Positions 20,525-30,986 of a DNA stretch of 64,000 nt are shown in pieces (position 1 is the first letter of the stretch; each line of letters opens with the position of its first letter). The stretch comes from Lineus longissimus. Lineage: Eukaryota; Nemertea; Pilidiophora; Heteronemertea; Lineidae. A model generated the notes under the pieces. The model searched no databases and was not told where the DNA came from. It saw only the letters and a list, made by a program, of their open reading frames with translations. The position numbers and the translations under genes were made by a program. Where the stretch lies: positions 14,207,501 to 14,271,500 of the forward strand of contig NC_088310.1 of NCBI RefSeq assembly GCF_910592395.1. Reading direction: 5' to 3'.

Positions 20525-23386
20525 GTAATCGGCAATACTTACTGTAACATATATAATGTGGATAAGATACAATCAACACTGATAAGGCACTGCCTTTTTC
20601 AGAGTTATTGATAAGTATTGAGAGGTGTCAAACTGGAAACACGACACCATGATATATTACTGTGCTTGGCCAATGAATTCTTTCCAACAGTAGCGTTGAT
20701 GTTTGTCTCAATTCTCTTGACATAACATAATGCCAACTGCGGTGCAGGTCTTTAACCTTGGTGGTAAACAACAACCTACCGGTACTGAATCAGTGCATGT
20801 GAATATCTTTTAACTATGGTTTGCAATGAGTCAAGATTGCAATGATTTGAGATAACCTTTACTTTATTTTGCCCCAGGGAAAACATAGCAGTTGGAATGT
20901 AGGGCAGTACATGCGCGCCCAGAAAGAGGCCAGGCTAGACATGGCTCACTCCAGTGCAATGAAAGTGGTCCAAAAGCAAGTTGTGCAGTTGGAGAATACT
21001 ATTTTAGAGAAAGAAGATCGTGAAATGGTGTCAGGTGCTTCCTCCTGTCTCATGCCCAGTCAGTTGTTAATAGAGCTTCACATTACACTGGCACTAGTAG
21101 TATTTAAATTTGCCCTCTTTCCTGCTTGGTGATCTTCAGTTGCTCATACATATGTTTACTTACATTAGTTATAAACTTCAGCTTGAATGGAGAGAAAGAC
21201 TACAGTGCGACGTAAGAACTGCAACAACTGAAACTATAACACAAGTAGCGCTTGATCCAGCCAATCAACTGATGCAAGTAGACCAGAAAGGAAACAGGAG
21301 GGGCCCTGAAGTGAAAGTGAAAGTTCCAACTCGATTTATTCTAAATGACACTGACACTACCCTATTGGATCCGAAGACAGCAAGCAGTCACATTAAAAAA
21401 ACTGTTACGGCTTTAAAATCGGTGCATGGCGATGATGTGCAAAATGCTAAAGATGGTATGTGGCACTCTCTGGTACAGTTGACTAGTCCTGCTGAACTGA
21501 AGGTGTGTATGTAAAGAATAGTAAGAAATGCAGAAAGGTAGTTAGCCAAGGTAAGGTGATGAAAAGGCAAGTGAATCACAATAGACGCACACACTCCAAT
21601 ATAGTAAATAGTGTGAAAGTGTTATACAAAGGTGGCTTGATCAGCAGCAGGAAGTACAGTGCTATTAGGCTTGCTGACAAAAGTGTTGCCAAACCTGAGT
21701 TACTCACTTATAAGGAAATGAAGGAAGAAATTGACAAGATTAAGGAAAGTCTTGCGTCCACATCTGTCGAAGGGACCAGTGGTTGTTATAGAAATGTTGA
21801 GGCTACTTTGCTGAAACTAGCCGGTTTGTACCTACACATCGATGAAGTGCTATCCAAAGATGGTGGAATCGGTCCGAGTTGGTTCAATAAGCCTCGGGGA
21901 GAATTTTGTATTGCGATAGGTGCAGACAGCGCCCCGTCAGGTAAGTTCAAAACCCAAACATCCCTCCCGCTTTCTTTCTTAAATGTACTTGGAAAGGTCG
22001 GTAGTTGCGATCATAACTTTCTGCTTTTTGGGGCAGATGTTACTGAAGACAATCCAGTGTTCATATCCAAACTCGAAAGGATCATAGCTGAGTTAGAAGA
22101 AATTGAGAAGAAGGAGTTTACTATTGGGTCAGTGGCTGTCAGATTTAGACTTGAGCTAGTCCCAGCTGATTGCAAATGGGCTGCGATAGCATGTGGGAAG
22201 TTGTCAAATGCTGCCACATACACCTCCACATTTGGCAATGCGCATAAGGATGAGCTTGGTACCCTCAATGCATCCTTTGGTACAGACGAGAAGAGCACAT
22301 GGAAACCATGGGGTTATCTTCAGAGGTTAGAACATGCTAATAAAGTAAAAAGTCTGAAGAAGAAAGTGACGAACAGGGCCAAAATACTAGACGCTATCAA
22401 AGGCATGCATTCTCGACAAGAACATAGACCCATTCTGGGTAAGTATTGTGAGAAAGTGTTTGTGGAGCCACTGCATTTGAAAAAAAAATGCCTGTCATCA
22501 GCTGAATAAGATTGTTCTCTTTGAGGTCTTGAAGAGAACCGATGACAAAGTGCTCAAAAAGCCCTTCAATGATGAGGAATTCATAGCGTGTCCCTTGGGT
22601 AGGTATCTGCACTGCCCGAGAGAAACAATGAAAGCAGGTAAGATGTATATTCGACTCACAAAATGGCTGAGAGAAGCCAGGACGTCTGCTGGTGGACTCA
22701 AAGACTGCACAATTCGCTTCACTGGTGAGGGCTCGATGAAATTTTGTGTAGGGTTCCCCAATCTCACAAAAGTCTTAGATGAGACCAGTAATACAACTCA
22801 CTTGAAATTCCGCCAGCTACTACTCATTCACTATGCATGGACCTTGCTCAGGGAAGCAATTGCCCTTTGGTCAAAAATCAAGTTCAGTCAAGCAGAACTT
22901 GAGCAACTGAAAGATGTGTGCGAGCTATACCACGCCACCCATGCACTGTTCTTTACGAAACCTTTGCTCACCACCTGGCATATTGGATATATTGTCACAT
23001 ACCATGCCATGTTGATATACTGGAAATTTGGTGTTGGTTTAGGTATCAATACAATGCATGGCAGAGAGGCAAAGCACAATCAGGTTGCACTATATTCAAA
23101 GTTTTCAACTCCCCAAAATAGGTGGAAATGCGTGCTTAGGCACGAATATGTGCAGCTGTACTGGGTTCGAGAAAATGATCTGCAGGGTGAGGCCAAAGAA
23201 ATGACAAAAAAACGTGATAATAGCAAGTATCATGTAAACCCTACCTCGGCAGAATCGTGTAGGTGTTGTTTGAAGAATGAGGATGAATGTATCTACTGCA
23301 ACCACCTTGTTACCAAGATGATTGCACGAAGTTGCCGCGAAAGGAAAATCAGTCATGAATTGAGAAAGATGTTTCAGAGCAAGTAG
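19778..23386 (+). CDS. Bromodomain-transposase chimeric gene (five exons seen, 5' end not found)
   Basis: The exons are 19778-19930, 20111-20190, 20348-20524, 20878-21027 and 21182-23386. Every inner boundary has AG/GT signals and the phases agree throughout. Exons 1-3 encode a bromodomain and exon 4 a charged, probably helical linker. Exon 5 encodes about 730 residues of a transposase-like protein ending in a Cys-rich tail. Two small frameshifts in exon 5 fall in a (GT)n and an A9 tract; otherwise the frame is open from end to end. An ATTAAA polyadenylation signal lies at 23425-23430. The gene converges with the minus-strand gene ending at 25837. I infer one transcription unit; cDNA would be needed to prove it. 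It may be a transposon gene that took up a bromodomain, or a domesticated gene now decaying. Confidence 0.65.
20878..21027 (+). CDS. Exon 4: charged linker
   Basis: Preceded by a polypyrimidine tract and CCCCAG, it gives 50 codons in phase 0 with the exon before. The sequence is rich in Lys, Gln and Glu ('VVQKQVVQLENTILEKEDRE') and likely forms a short helix or coiled coil. The donor, ATG/GTGTCA, is weak but in phase with the AG at 21179-21181. Confidence 0.55.
21182..23386 (+). pseudogene. Transposase-like exon with RAG1/Transib/CMC-type acidic motifs
   Basis: This long exon carries three acidic motifs in the order expected of an RNase H-fold transposase. The first is 'FCIAIGADSAPSGK' (Asp at 21925-21927, end of a beta-strand). 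The second is 'VEPLHLK' (Glu at 22465-22467) followed after the frameshift by N-A. The third is 'GLGINTMHGREAKHNQVALY' (Glu at 23066-23068), inside a helical region. In RAG1 the corresponding features are a C-D-G motif, a D-A-L-H...G-N-A motif and an E-x-x-N-K helix, so the resemblance is in spacing and local pattern, not overall identity. The C-terminus holds CRCCLKNEDECIYCNH, a probable zinc site. Frame changes occur at about 21505 (a GT dinucleotide too many) and at the A9 run 22479-22487 (one A too many). Confidence 0.6.
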
Positions 23387-23424
23387 TTAATGTGTATTGC
23401 AATGTGTCGGTTCATTCAATAGCC

Positions 23425-23430
23425 ATTAAA
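23425..23430 (+). promoter_or_regulatory. Polyadenylation signal ATTAAA
   Basis: It lies 39 bases after the stop codon of the transposase-like exon. ATTAAA is the commonest variant of AATAAA, and the distance fits a short 3' UTR. Confidence 0.45.
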
Positions 23431-23439
23431 TATGTTTAA

Positions 23440-24110
23440 ATTTCAAGTGCTAATATTATATAGTATTGATGACAGTATTGTCTCGTGAACAACAGGACAC
23501 TCAATGTACCAGGTTTTAGAGTCTGCATTGCATTCCTGATCTGTTTTGAAATTGATGTTTCAGATCATGGGGAATTCAACAGGTATGCGTCTGTAATCTA
23601 TCTAGCATGCACTTTTATAATATTGCTTCATTGGCCAGTGGTAGCATGAGCACTGGACAATGATGCCACGGAGGATGGTACTGAGCTACAAGCTTTCCCA
23701 AAAACGTTTGCAAGGTTCTTGTTATTCAAGTCAATAGCAATGCATTTGTTGGCCTGGCAGTGCAATAGTTCGACATGAAGTGAGGAGCATTAGGAAATGC
23801 GGTTGTGGCGGAAATATCACCTTATCCTTAGCCTTTACCTTAGCGACTGGAAAATAACCTTCATGGGGGGAGGGGGATGCAAGAGTTTTTGAGACTTTTG
23901 AGATTGATAGTTGACATCTGTCTGAGGGTCTGTCCATTCTCAATTGTTTATTGTGTAAATGAATTAATATGTAGCTATAACTCTGACAGTTGACATCTAC
24001 CTGAGGGTGCATGCATGTCCAGTATGTGATATATGTGCCAGGTGCCTTGACGAATCCTTCTTGAAAGTGATGATTGACCCTCATCTTGATGTTAACAAGA
24101 CAGATTTGAA
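23440..24110. other. Gene-free stretch
   Basis: Between the transposase gene and the SINE-like fragment no exon was recognised. A short direct repeat, 'GACAGTTGACATCTACCTGAGGGTGCATG', is seen at 23985-24013 against 'GATAGTTGACATCTGTCTGAGGGTC' at 23905-23929, about 80 bp apart. Confidence 0.35.
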
Positions 24111-24113
24111 TTG

Positions 24114-24200
24114 ATGATAATAATAATAATAATAATGATGCGTCTTATATAGCGCAGTATCCAGGCCGTTTGCCCGCTCAAAGCGCTTTACATGAAGGCT
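24114..24200. repeat. SINE/MITE-like fragment: (AAT)n plus AGCGC...GCGCTTTACA motif
   Basis: An (AAT)6 run is followed by 'GTCTTATATAGCGCAGTATC' and 'GCTCAAAGCGCTTTACATGA'. This phrase is familiar from short interspersed repeats of many marine invertebrate genomes. I rely on general recall and have made no database match. Confidence 0.55.
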
Positions 24201-24699
24201 ATCACTCTCACCACATCACTGGAAAAGGCACGTGGTGTATGACTGTGTTCCTTGTGTGCCTCCATATCAGCATAAATCTACTAGTATTACTTTGGGGTGA
24301 GTAACACCATGGTGAAGCATCTATCATTTTCAAAGGAGATCAATAAGGCGGCCTTTCACACAGTTTCAATGTCAGGGCATTATATTTTCCGGCTTGATCT
24401 CCAAGATTTGCTTTAATGCAGGTGCATGTAGGTTTCAGTTAGAGACAGTAACAGTTGTCTATGTTGACCCACATTGTACTGTGTTATTGGGTAGGAGCCC
24501 ATCAATGAGATACCGGATAGTGCTGCGATCAAGATCCAGCCTACAAGTGAAGAGTGAATGTTAAGCTAAATGTGAAAGAAATGTGAAATGTGAATACCCA
24601 AATATAACGTTTACATCAATTCAATTTTGTTTCCTCACATTATCATTATTCATAAGTAAGAACTACAGCCCCCCCCCCCCACCCCCAGATCAGGCATAT

Positions 24700-24900
24700 T
24701 GCTTGCTAGTCAATGGCTGGAACATTTAATGACACTTGTAATGCACATGTCCCGATCATGGACAACCTGTCTGGTTATTGTGTCGCCTGTCCAAGCGATG
24801 GACAGCATGTAACAACCATGGACAACATTATGTCTCAATCATGCAGACACCATGTCACATACCTTGACTGTGACACATCCCCTGGCTTCCTCCATGGCAG
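24700..24900. repeat. Degenerate minisatellite, 'GGACA(A/G)CATG / CCATGGACAAC' phrases
   Basis: Units of about 35-40 bp repeat 'CATGGACAACCTGTC', 'GATGGACAGCATGTAACAAC' and 'CATGGACAACATTATGTC'. Similar phrasing ('CACAACCATGAATAGCCTG', 'ACCATGTAGATGATTGTGATG') returns at 26500-26950. The two blocks may be one family separated by the insertion at 24985-25782 and the gene. Confidence 0.5.
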
Positions 24901-24984
24901 GGGTGGAGTTAAAGTTTGTACTGCCTGATAAGCTAGAATTCATGTTACGTTTTGAATGAGAATATCTGTCCTACTACCGATATA

Positions 24985-25782
24985 CAATACAACCTCTCTA
25001 TTGCGGACACCCATGGGACTGGGCCCAGGCATCCGCAATAGAGAGGTGTCTGCAATAGAGAGGTTATGCCAAATCGTCCGATAGGTGGATTTGAAGTTCC
25101 CGCCTTGCAGGTCTTGGTTTTTTTCTGTGTCGACATCTAGCGTAGAAACTTTAAACCTCTTGGCTGATCGGTATTTGCTTGTGATGTTGCGTTGAATGAC
25201 GTGAGCTACTTTGGAACTCAGAGAGTGAATAATCTCTCTAGTAAAAGGTGCCCCTTTTAGTGCAAAATCTCCTCGACATGTCATAATGTGTGAAAAAACA
25301 CCATAATTTCTGTCCATCAGCCACCTTTGATTGATAATTAATTTTTTCAAATTTCTCTACTAACGCATATTCGCCGCAACACTGACAAAACTGCGTGTAT
25401 TTATGAGTGTCCGTTGACACAATAGGCCTATGTGATTAGTTGAAAAGACGAGTAAACAAATGCTGCGGCTTAATTAGGATACAAAAACACAATGCCATGG
25501 GGTAATTACGTTGATTACTTACGCAAATATCACACCTGTCGGGCCTACTCAACTCTCCAAGCGCACGTGGGAAACCATTGTTTTTGCCTACTGTCCGTAA
25601 TCGGGAGGGAATTTGACCAAAAATTGGCCATCGCCCTGTCCGCAATTCGGAGTAGAGAGGTGTCCGACATACAGAGGTTTTTCTTATTGGAAATGACTTG
25701 GAAAAAATCGGGACTGGCCGGACATGTCCGTAATGTAGAGGTGTACGCCTGGCAGAGGTGTCCGCTAAGGGAGGTTCTACTG
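24985..25782. mobile_element. TA-flanked MITE of pogo/Tigger type, about 800 bp
   Basis: The termini are inverted copies: the left reads CAATACAACCTCTCTATTGC and the reverse complement of the right reads CAGTAGAACCTCCCTTAGCG. Both are followed by GGACACC and flanked by TA (24983-24984 and 25783-25784). TA targets and CAGTAGAACCTC-like ends are typical of pogo/Tc1-mariner relatives. Internal subterminal copies of 'GCAATAGAGAGGTGTC' and its complement are frequent (25027-25065, 25650-25680, 25730-25755). No transposase is encoded. Its right end lies 30 bp from the polyadenylation signal of the minus-strand gene. Confidence 0.82.
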
Positions 25783-25812
25783 TACTGGATATCAATGAAT
25801 AAGGTAACAAGG

Positions 25813-25818
25813 TTTATT
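25813..25818 (-). promoter_or_regulatory. Polyadenylation signal AATAAA for the minus-strand gene
   Basis: On the minus strand AATAAA lies 18 bases after the stop codon at 25837-25839. It supports 25837-26259 as a true terminal exon. Confidence 0.65.
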
Positions 25819-25836
25819 TTCTTATTTCAGATGTTT

Positions 25837-26259
25837 TTATTGTGGGATTCCATGTTTGTTGGTAACCACCCACGTGTAAGTGCAGAATAATCTATCGAAG
25901 TTCTTTTTGTTGACAATGATGAATGGATGGTCCTCATCGATTTCCACCTCCGCCTTGCAGCCGTCCTTGAATTCTTTCCTGAGCAGAGACAGTCTCTCGG
26001 GGGCATCCTTCTCCTCACAGGCCCAAGCATTGAAAATGGACATGACCTTCTCCTGGCTGGAAATAGTGATGGTAACTGTGGCCCTGGTTTCCTTCTTGGT
26101 GGTCCTGTGGCTGTTGGAGAAAATGAGCCTGTCCAAGGCATCAAAAACTGCTCTAGGGGTGTCTCTGGCAGTGTGCACCCTCCTCCTCCCACGTAAGGAC
26201 ACCTTTCTGAGTATTGCCTTGCGGAGGTACTTGAGCTCGTCTTTCACCAATGAATAAAC
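25837..26259 (-). CDS. Terminal exon (D), unknown product, in frame with upstream exons of a UBR-like gene
   Basis: On the minus strand TTTACTTTCAG precedes 26259. The exon then codes 140 residues and a TAA: 'VYSLVKDELKYLRKAILRKV', a basic patch 'RGRRRVHTARDTPRAVFDAL', then 'KETRATVTITISSQEKVMSI', 'FKDGCKAEVEIDEDHPFIIV' and a C-terminus ending 'TNKHGIPQ'. The C-terminal 80 residues suggest alternating strands and helices. I do not recognise a family. The codon pattern is protein-like, with no stops and good splice and polyadenylation signals. It is in phase 0 with exon C at 27043-27116. It could be the real, divergent end of the UBR-like gene or the end of a separate nested gene. Confidence 0.7.
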   Translation of the reverse strand, partial: VYSLVKDELKYLRKAILRKVSLRGRRRVHTARDTPRAVFDALDRLIFSNSHRTTKKETRATVTITISSQEKVMSIFNAWACEEKDAPERLSLLRKEFKDGCKAEVEIDEDHPFIIVNKKNFDRLFCTYTWVVTNKHGIPQ

Positions 26260-26699
26260 CTGAAAGTAAATTTGAAATAGATCAATGATGTGCTACTCCT
26301 GAGAGACATGTGCAAAGGTTTAGGGACAATAATGTCCATGGGACATCGATCCATCATCAACGCAACAGTTTCAATTGTACATCAGCCTTCGCTAATATGA
26401 CAGAGATAGGGCTATGATAGTATGATCCTAGGACCCCTTGTCCAATATGCCACCTAAGGGGCATCCCATTCGACCATCAAGCAGGTGACATCTAGTCAAA
26501 GGGGCCATCTGAAGAACACGCGATGGTGTCACAACTAAGGAAGGTCTGACACAACCTAGGGCAACATATTAAACAACCATGTAGATGATTGTGATGTGCT
26601 GTCTCCATGGTTGAGACATTCCCTGGTCCTCTGCGGGGCTCAATTGCTTATGGGGAACTCAGAATATGATATCACATCCATTAACAGCCTGTCACAACC

Positions 26700-26960
26700 A
26701 GGACATCATGTCATATCAATGGCCTTCCTTTGTCACAATCACCTGTGCAGGCGAGTGCACAGGTAATTGTGACGTCTCCATTGTTGTAACATCCTGCTGC
26801 CCTCCATGCAGGCGATTGTGAGGTCTCCATTGTTGTATCATCTTGCTGCCCTCCATGCAGTGTTCTCCACAGGGGTTGAAGTGTCACTGGTGAGGACGTC
26901 ACAACCATGAATAGCCTGCTGGTGATTGTGACGTGCTGTGTTGTGACGCCACATCCACCT
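26700..26960. repeat. Minisatellite, about 50-bp unit, within an intron
   Basis: Two and a half tandem units of 'GGCGATTGTGA(C/G)GTCTCC', 'ATTGTTGTA(A/T)CATC' and 'TGCTGCCCTCCATGCAG' run from 26760 to 26860. Looser copies run to 26960. The array lies in the intron between exons C and D. Confidence 0.75.
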
Positions 26961-27042
26961 GGTTATCACCAAGCAGGACTCTGGTGGTCCACATAGCACT
27001 GGGACAACAACTGGAATGAATTGCCAGTACTGGCAGGCTTAC

Positions 27043-27116
27043 CTGAATGACCTCATGGCGACGCCCATCAGCCCGGCCATAATGGGCAGCTGTGTTTGCA
27101 GCAAAGTTTCTGTCTC
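27043..27116 (-). CDS. Exon C of the minus-strand gene (unknown segment)
   Basis: On the minus strand CTGTCAG precedes 27116 and CAG/GTAAGC follows 27043. It is 74 bases long. It completes the split Gly codon left by the UBR-like exon at 30987-31223 and ends in phase 0, matching exon D exactly. It codes 'DRNFAANTAAHYGRADGRRH' then 'EVIQ'. No family is recognised. The donor is near-consensus. Confidence 0.65.
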
Positions 27117-30100
27117 CTGACAGAAAAGAGTGAATCTAGCGCTTTCTTGAATATTCTTAGTTAAGATGGTGCTAGTAAAATTTGATTTGAACTTTTTAAA
27201 AGAACTCAGAAGAGACTTATTCAGCAGGCCCTGGTTCCAAATGTTTGCCATGATTTTATAGAATAGGCTCCAGTGTATTTTATTGTAATATTTATTTTGC
27301 TAATAAATACATAATTTATTTTCATCTATGTGTTGTTTGATTATTCTCATGTATACTATTGTTTTTCTTATTCATAACATTCTCTAATGGTACTTTGCTT
27401 CGTAAAGGAAAAAAAGCCACTAGTTCAATATGCCCTCTCCCATGTATTTTGCTACCACTCATTTGATAACAAGAGGCCCAAGGGCCTGGCGCTAAGCTGG
27501 ATGACCTAATAACATAGGACTGAGGGTGTAAAGTAGTAAATATCGGCTTTATACTACTGTTTGAAGGTCAAGAGAACACGTTATATCACTAAAATTTCCA
27601 ATGCAGAGCTGCCAGCTGGATGAAATATGATTGAACTAATCAGCCATGGCAGTAAATATTACAGGAGGCAACGGAAGATATCCCTAGTTCAGTATGTTGT
27701 ATCGGTAGCTTTACAGAAAAGAAGTGTCAGAGAGGATGAGACTTCTCCATGGACAACTGTGGTATGTCCAGGCTGGGTTGTACAGCACAAGGATACAAAA
27801 TGCTGTCTGTAATTGAGAGGTATCCTGATTTAACAGAGGTCAAAATAAATAGAAATTACCAGTTTGGGACTAATACCACTGTCTTTTTTTTTTAATAAGG
27901 TAGAGATTACAGGAGTCAACAAAATTAATTTTATTGAGAGAAATTGACCTGTCCTGCAGGTGATTGGAATTTACAATACAAAGGGTCGTTTTTCATGACA
28001 TTGTGCTCTACTGCGTGTCCCTAGTGTGTCAATCGGGAACCAATCTATCCTTGGCGCAGACAGGTTCAAATTGGCTATATCTTGAATAGATTGAATTGCG
28101 ATGAAAATCTAATGCAATAAAGGAGCAATATCGAAGAGAAAAATTAATCAAACCAATTGTCCACAGACTCGGACCCTGAAATGGCGTGATGTATGCTTGC
28201 ATATAAAAGTATATCAATTGGTCCGATAGAGATGATGAGGCAATGTCAATATGCCTTGTTCCTTAGTCAGCAATATGCCCCTTTTTAAACGGAGCAGAAG
28301 GAGAACCCAGCTAGGCCTTCACATGTCGGCTTCCAAATGGCTCGAACCAACTGTACTATCACTACTATAAATTTAAAATGCGTGCTCCTCCTACATGTAG
28401 CAATGTCTCGGCCAAAAAGGCACTTAGTCGACAGGCAAGCTAGAAGTTCAGCACCGTGAGCAGCTCCTTGGTAAGGCCATGTCAGGTTCCGCGCGCCTCT
28501 TCAGATACTTCAAGTATTGAAAGCTGTGGTGAGCACATAAAAAGACCATGTCCATTGTCACCTTAATTTGAAAATCCCTTCATAATCAAGGGCTACCTCG
28601 GACTAAAACAGCACCCAAACAATAGACCACCAATTTGACCCCAGCTCCTAACTGCGGGAAAACCCAAGTCCAGCAACCAAAAGTACCAAAAATACATTTG
28701 TGTTTATATTTGAACTGCACACATGCGTTTGTTTACAATTTCATTTCCCCGAAATCTCGAAAATCAGGTGACCTGCAATCGTGGATTGAAAATAACATTA
28801 ACCTGGGTTCAGCAGGTCAGCAGGTATACCGGCTGTTCCAATCATCCCCCTACAGCCAGCTGTTCAAAAGGTAATGTTATTCACCCCACAGGGAGTGCAG
28901 GTAATTGATTACGCCCCTGCATAACTTAACAGCAATGGCGTGGCTTCTGTGACTGGTAAGGAGAATTGACAGTTTTTTTTATGGGAGTAACATTATTGTG
29001 TTGCTTAAAACGTCTACTTTTTACTCATGTAAGAATCGTAGTACTAATAATAACTTCAACGTATTTTCCGGTTATGATAACACAACACGCATCTTCATGA
29101 TCATGATCTTTCTCAAACTAACTCTAACTGAATGACCTAATCGCCTTGGACGCACAACCACATATCAATCCGCCCCGACGATCGACACATCCATTCGATT
29201 CGATAACACTCGATAAAGTTTGATAAATAAACACAGTTTTTTTGCTTTTAGCTGTCAACATCAATGGCAGAATAGTAGAACTAATAGAACTAATTTCCGA
29301 AGTTTCCAATAGTTTGAACACAAATCAGAACATCACCCATCAGCTGGACTCAGATCTGCATAAATTACGATAAATAATGAGGTCGTCGCTTCAATTTCGC
29401 AAAGAAAGTTGACTCCATTCGAAGGTTGTTTTGACCAAATTTCGTTGAACTCATCGTTATGAGGGCATTTGAACACATTCTCGTTGATCTTTTCTATAAA
29501 CATGTGAAGTTTCGTACCAAAATATATTTCCGTAAAGGCTTAAATAAGAAAATTTGTCACTTACAAAATCATCGCTCCGGTAGAAATAAAAATGTCACCG
29601 CCATTTTCTTGACGATAGTACTCCAGGTAACCTCGGCGGGAAATTCAAAGCGAAATCATCCGGGGTCAAACAACAGTTTTGCTCACTACCGCCAACTGGT
29701 GATATAAATCGACACTAATCTATTTTATATCAAAACTTCTGTAGCATGAAGACTTTTTCAATTTTATTTCAAGCTTTTATCTGCTGGAATAGAGCGTCAA
29801 AAAATTGTTTTTTTATTGACGCATTTTGCCCCCTGGTGAGCTGAATTTGAGTCGAATCGCCCAAATTTTTTTCCGTAAGCAACATTTTCTGCAGTGTTTA
29901 TAAGCAAGACTAGATTTGAAGTGCCTCGGTTGTATGATTACAAAATGCCCAACTTTGTCTACAGATGGCTGGATGGAAGGATGGCAGGATGGAAGGACGG
30001 ACACCAATCGAATAGCTATTTGACTAGCTCCGCTGACTTTGTCAGCTGAGCTAAAAATACATTGCGTAGCATAGGACAAGAACGTGACGTCGTGACGCTA

Positions 30101-30986
30101 TGCCTGTCTAAACATTGTTTCTCTTCTCTATCTGATGACATAACATCCCGAACTTCGGCCCAACTTCGTGTTGAATCTTCCTGTTGCCCCTTGTAACGCC
30201 GAACGGCCGTGGCGCTGACTGCAGGTGCAGTGAACTATCGAACTACGCGTATTCCAGTTTACAGCCTAGGTTCGCAGCGCTGTGAAATACAGTGTACAAA
30301 GTTTCAAGTTCATAGTTGTATCGGTATAGAAATGTGCCACTGTTTTTTGGACGATGGAAGACGGACACTGTGGTATTGTATAGACTCACCTACGGCGAGC
30401 CAAATCAAATCAACGCCAACAGATTACTCTCAATTTTTTTCACTCTTTAATCTTTTTTTCTTAACCATTGCACAGCTTAGTAGTAGTAAGAGCCTTTTAG
30501 GTATGACTGACTTGTTTTTCTTTCAGACTCATAGGATGAAGATTTCTCAAATTTTCAAGCCAGAAGTTTGCATAAATGAAAGGCCAGGCTCATTGTGCTC
30601 ACCGTGTACATATTTTGTGGTTAAGAATTCATGCTTGTTAAGAAACATGTTATACCATCGTAGCCAAATTGAAATTTTACTCCCTTTAACTGATCAGAGA
30701 AAAACATGACCCTTTAAAATTAGACATCTCTAAAACTCTAGGTTTTACGGTAATAAAACGTGTGCCCTTGTTGATGGATGGACAAACATGTGCAATTTTG
30801 AATAGTTATTTTACCAGTTCTTCTGATTTCGTCAGCGGAGCTAAAAACCTTTTGTTGTATTGCTTGGAAAGAATATTCAGATGAGTGACAATTAGAAGAT
30901 CCCAATTGGCAATATTTTGGCGCTTATCTTGATATGCACAATACAGTCGCCTCCATTTTCTAATAGGGGGGAGGGGGGTCTGTTAC
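27117..30986. other. Intron of about 3.9 kb between exons C and B
   Basis: No further UBR exon could be seen on the minus strand. It holds AT-rich DNA, a fragment of a second dispersed family ending 'GTCAGCTGAGCTAAAAATAC' (29935-30060) preceded by (GATGGAAG)n, a tail of the main dispersed family (30280-30415) and a similar 'GTCAGCGGAGCTAAAAAC' tail (30765-30848). Confidence 0.45.
29630..30060. repeat. Dispersed repeat family 2, copy with (GATGGAAG)n tail
   Basis: 'CACTACCGCCAACTGGTGAT', 'AATCTATTTTATATC' and 'ATCTGCTGGAATAGAG' resemble the text at 63885-64000 ('ATACCGCCACCTAGTTATAT', 'AATCTATTTAATATCGAAAC', 'CAATCTGCTGGAATAAAG') in the same order. The copy here goes on to 'GGATGGAAGGATGGCAGGAT' and the hairpin-like end 'CTGACTTTGTCAGCTGAGCTAAAAA'. 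Confidence 0.6.

Noticed and set aside
20390-20572. Minus-strand frame over the bromodomain exon
   Set aside because: Antisense shadow of a clearly coding plus-strand exon.
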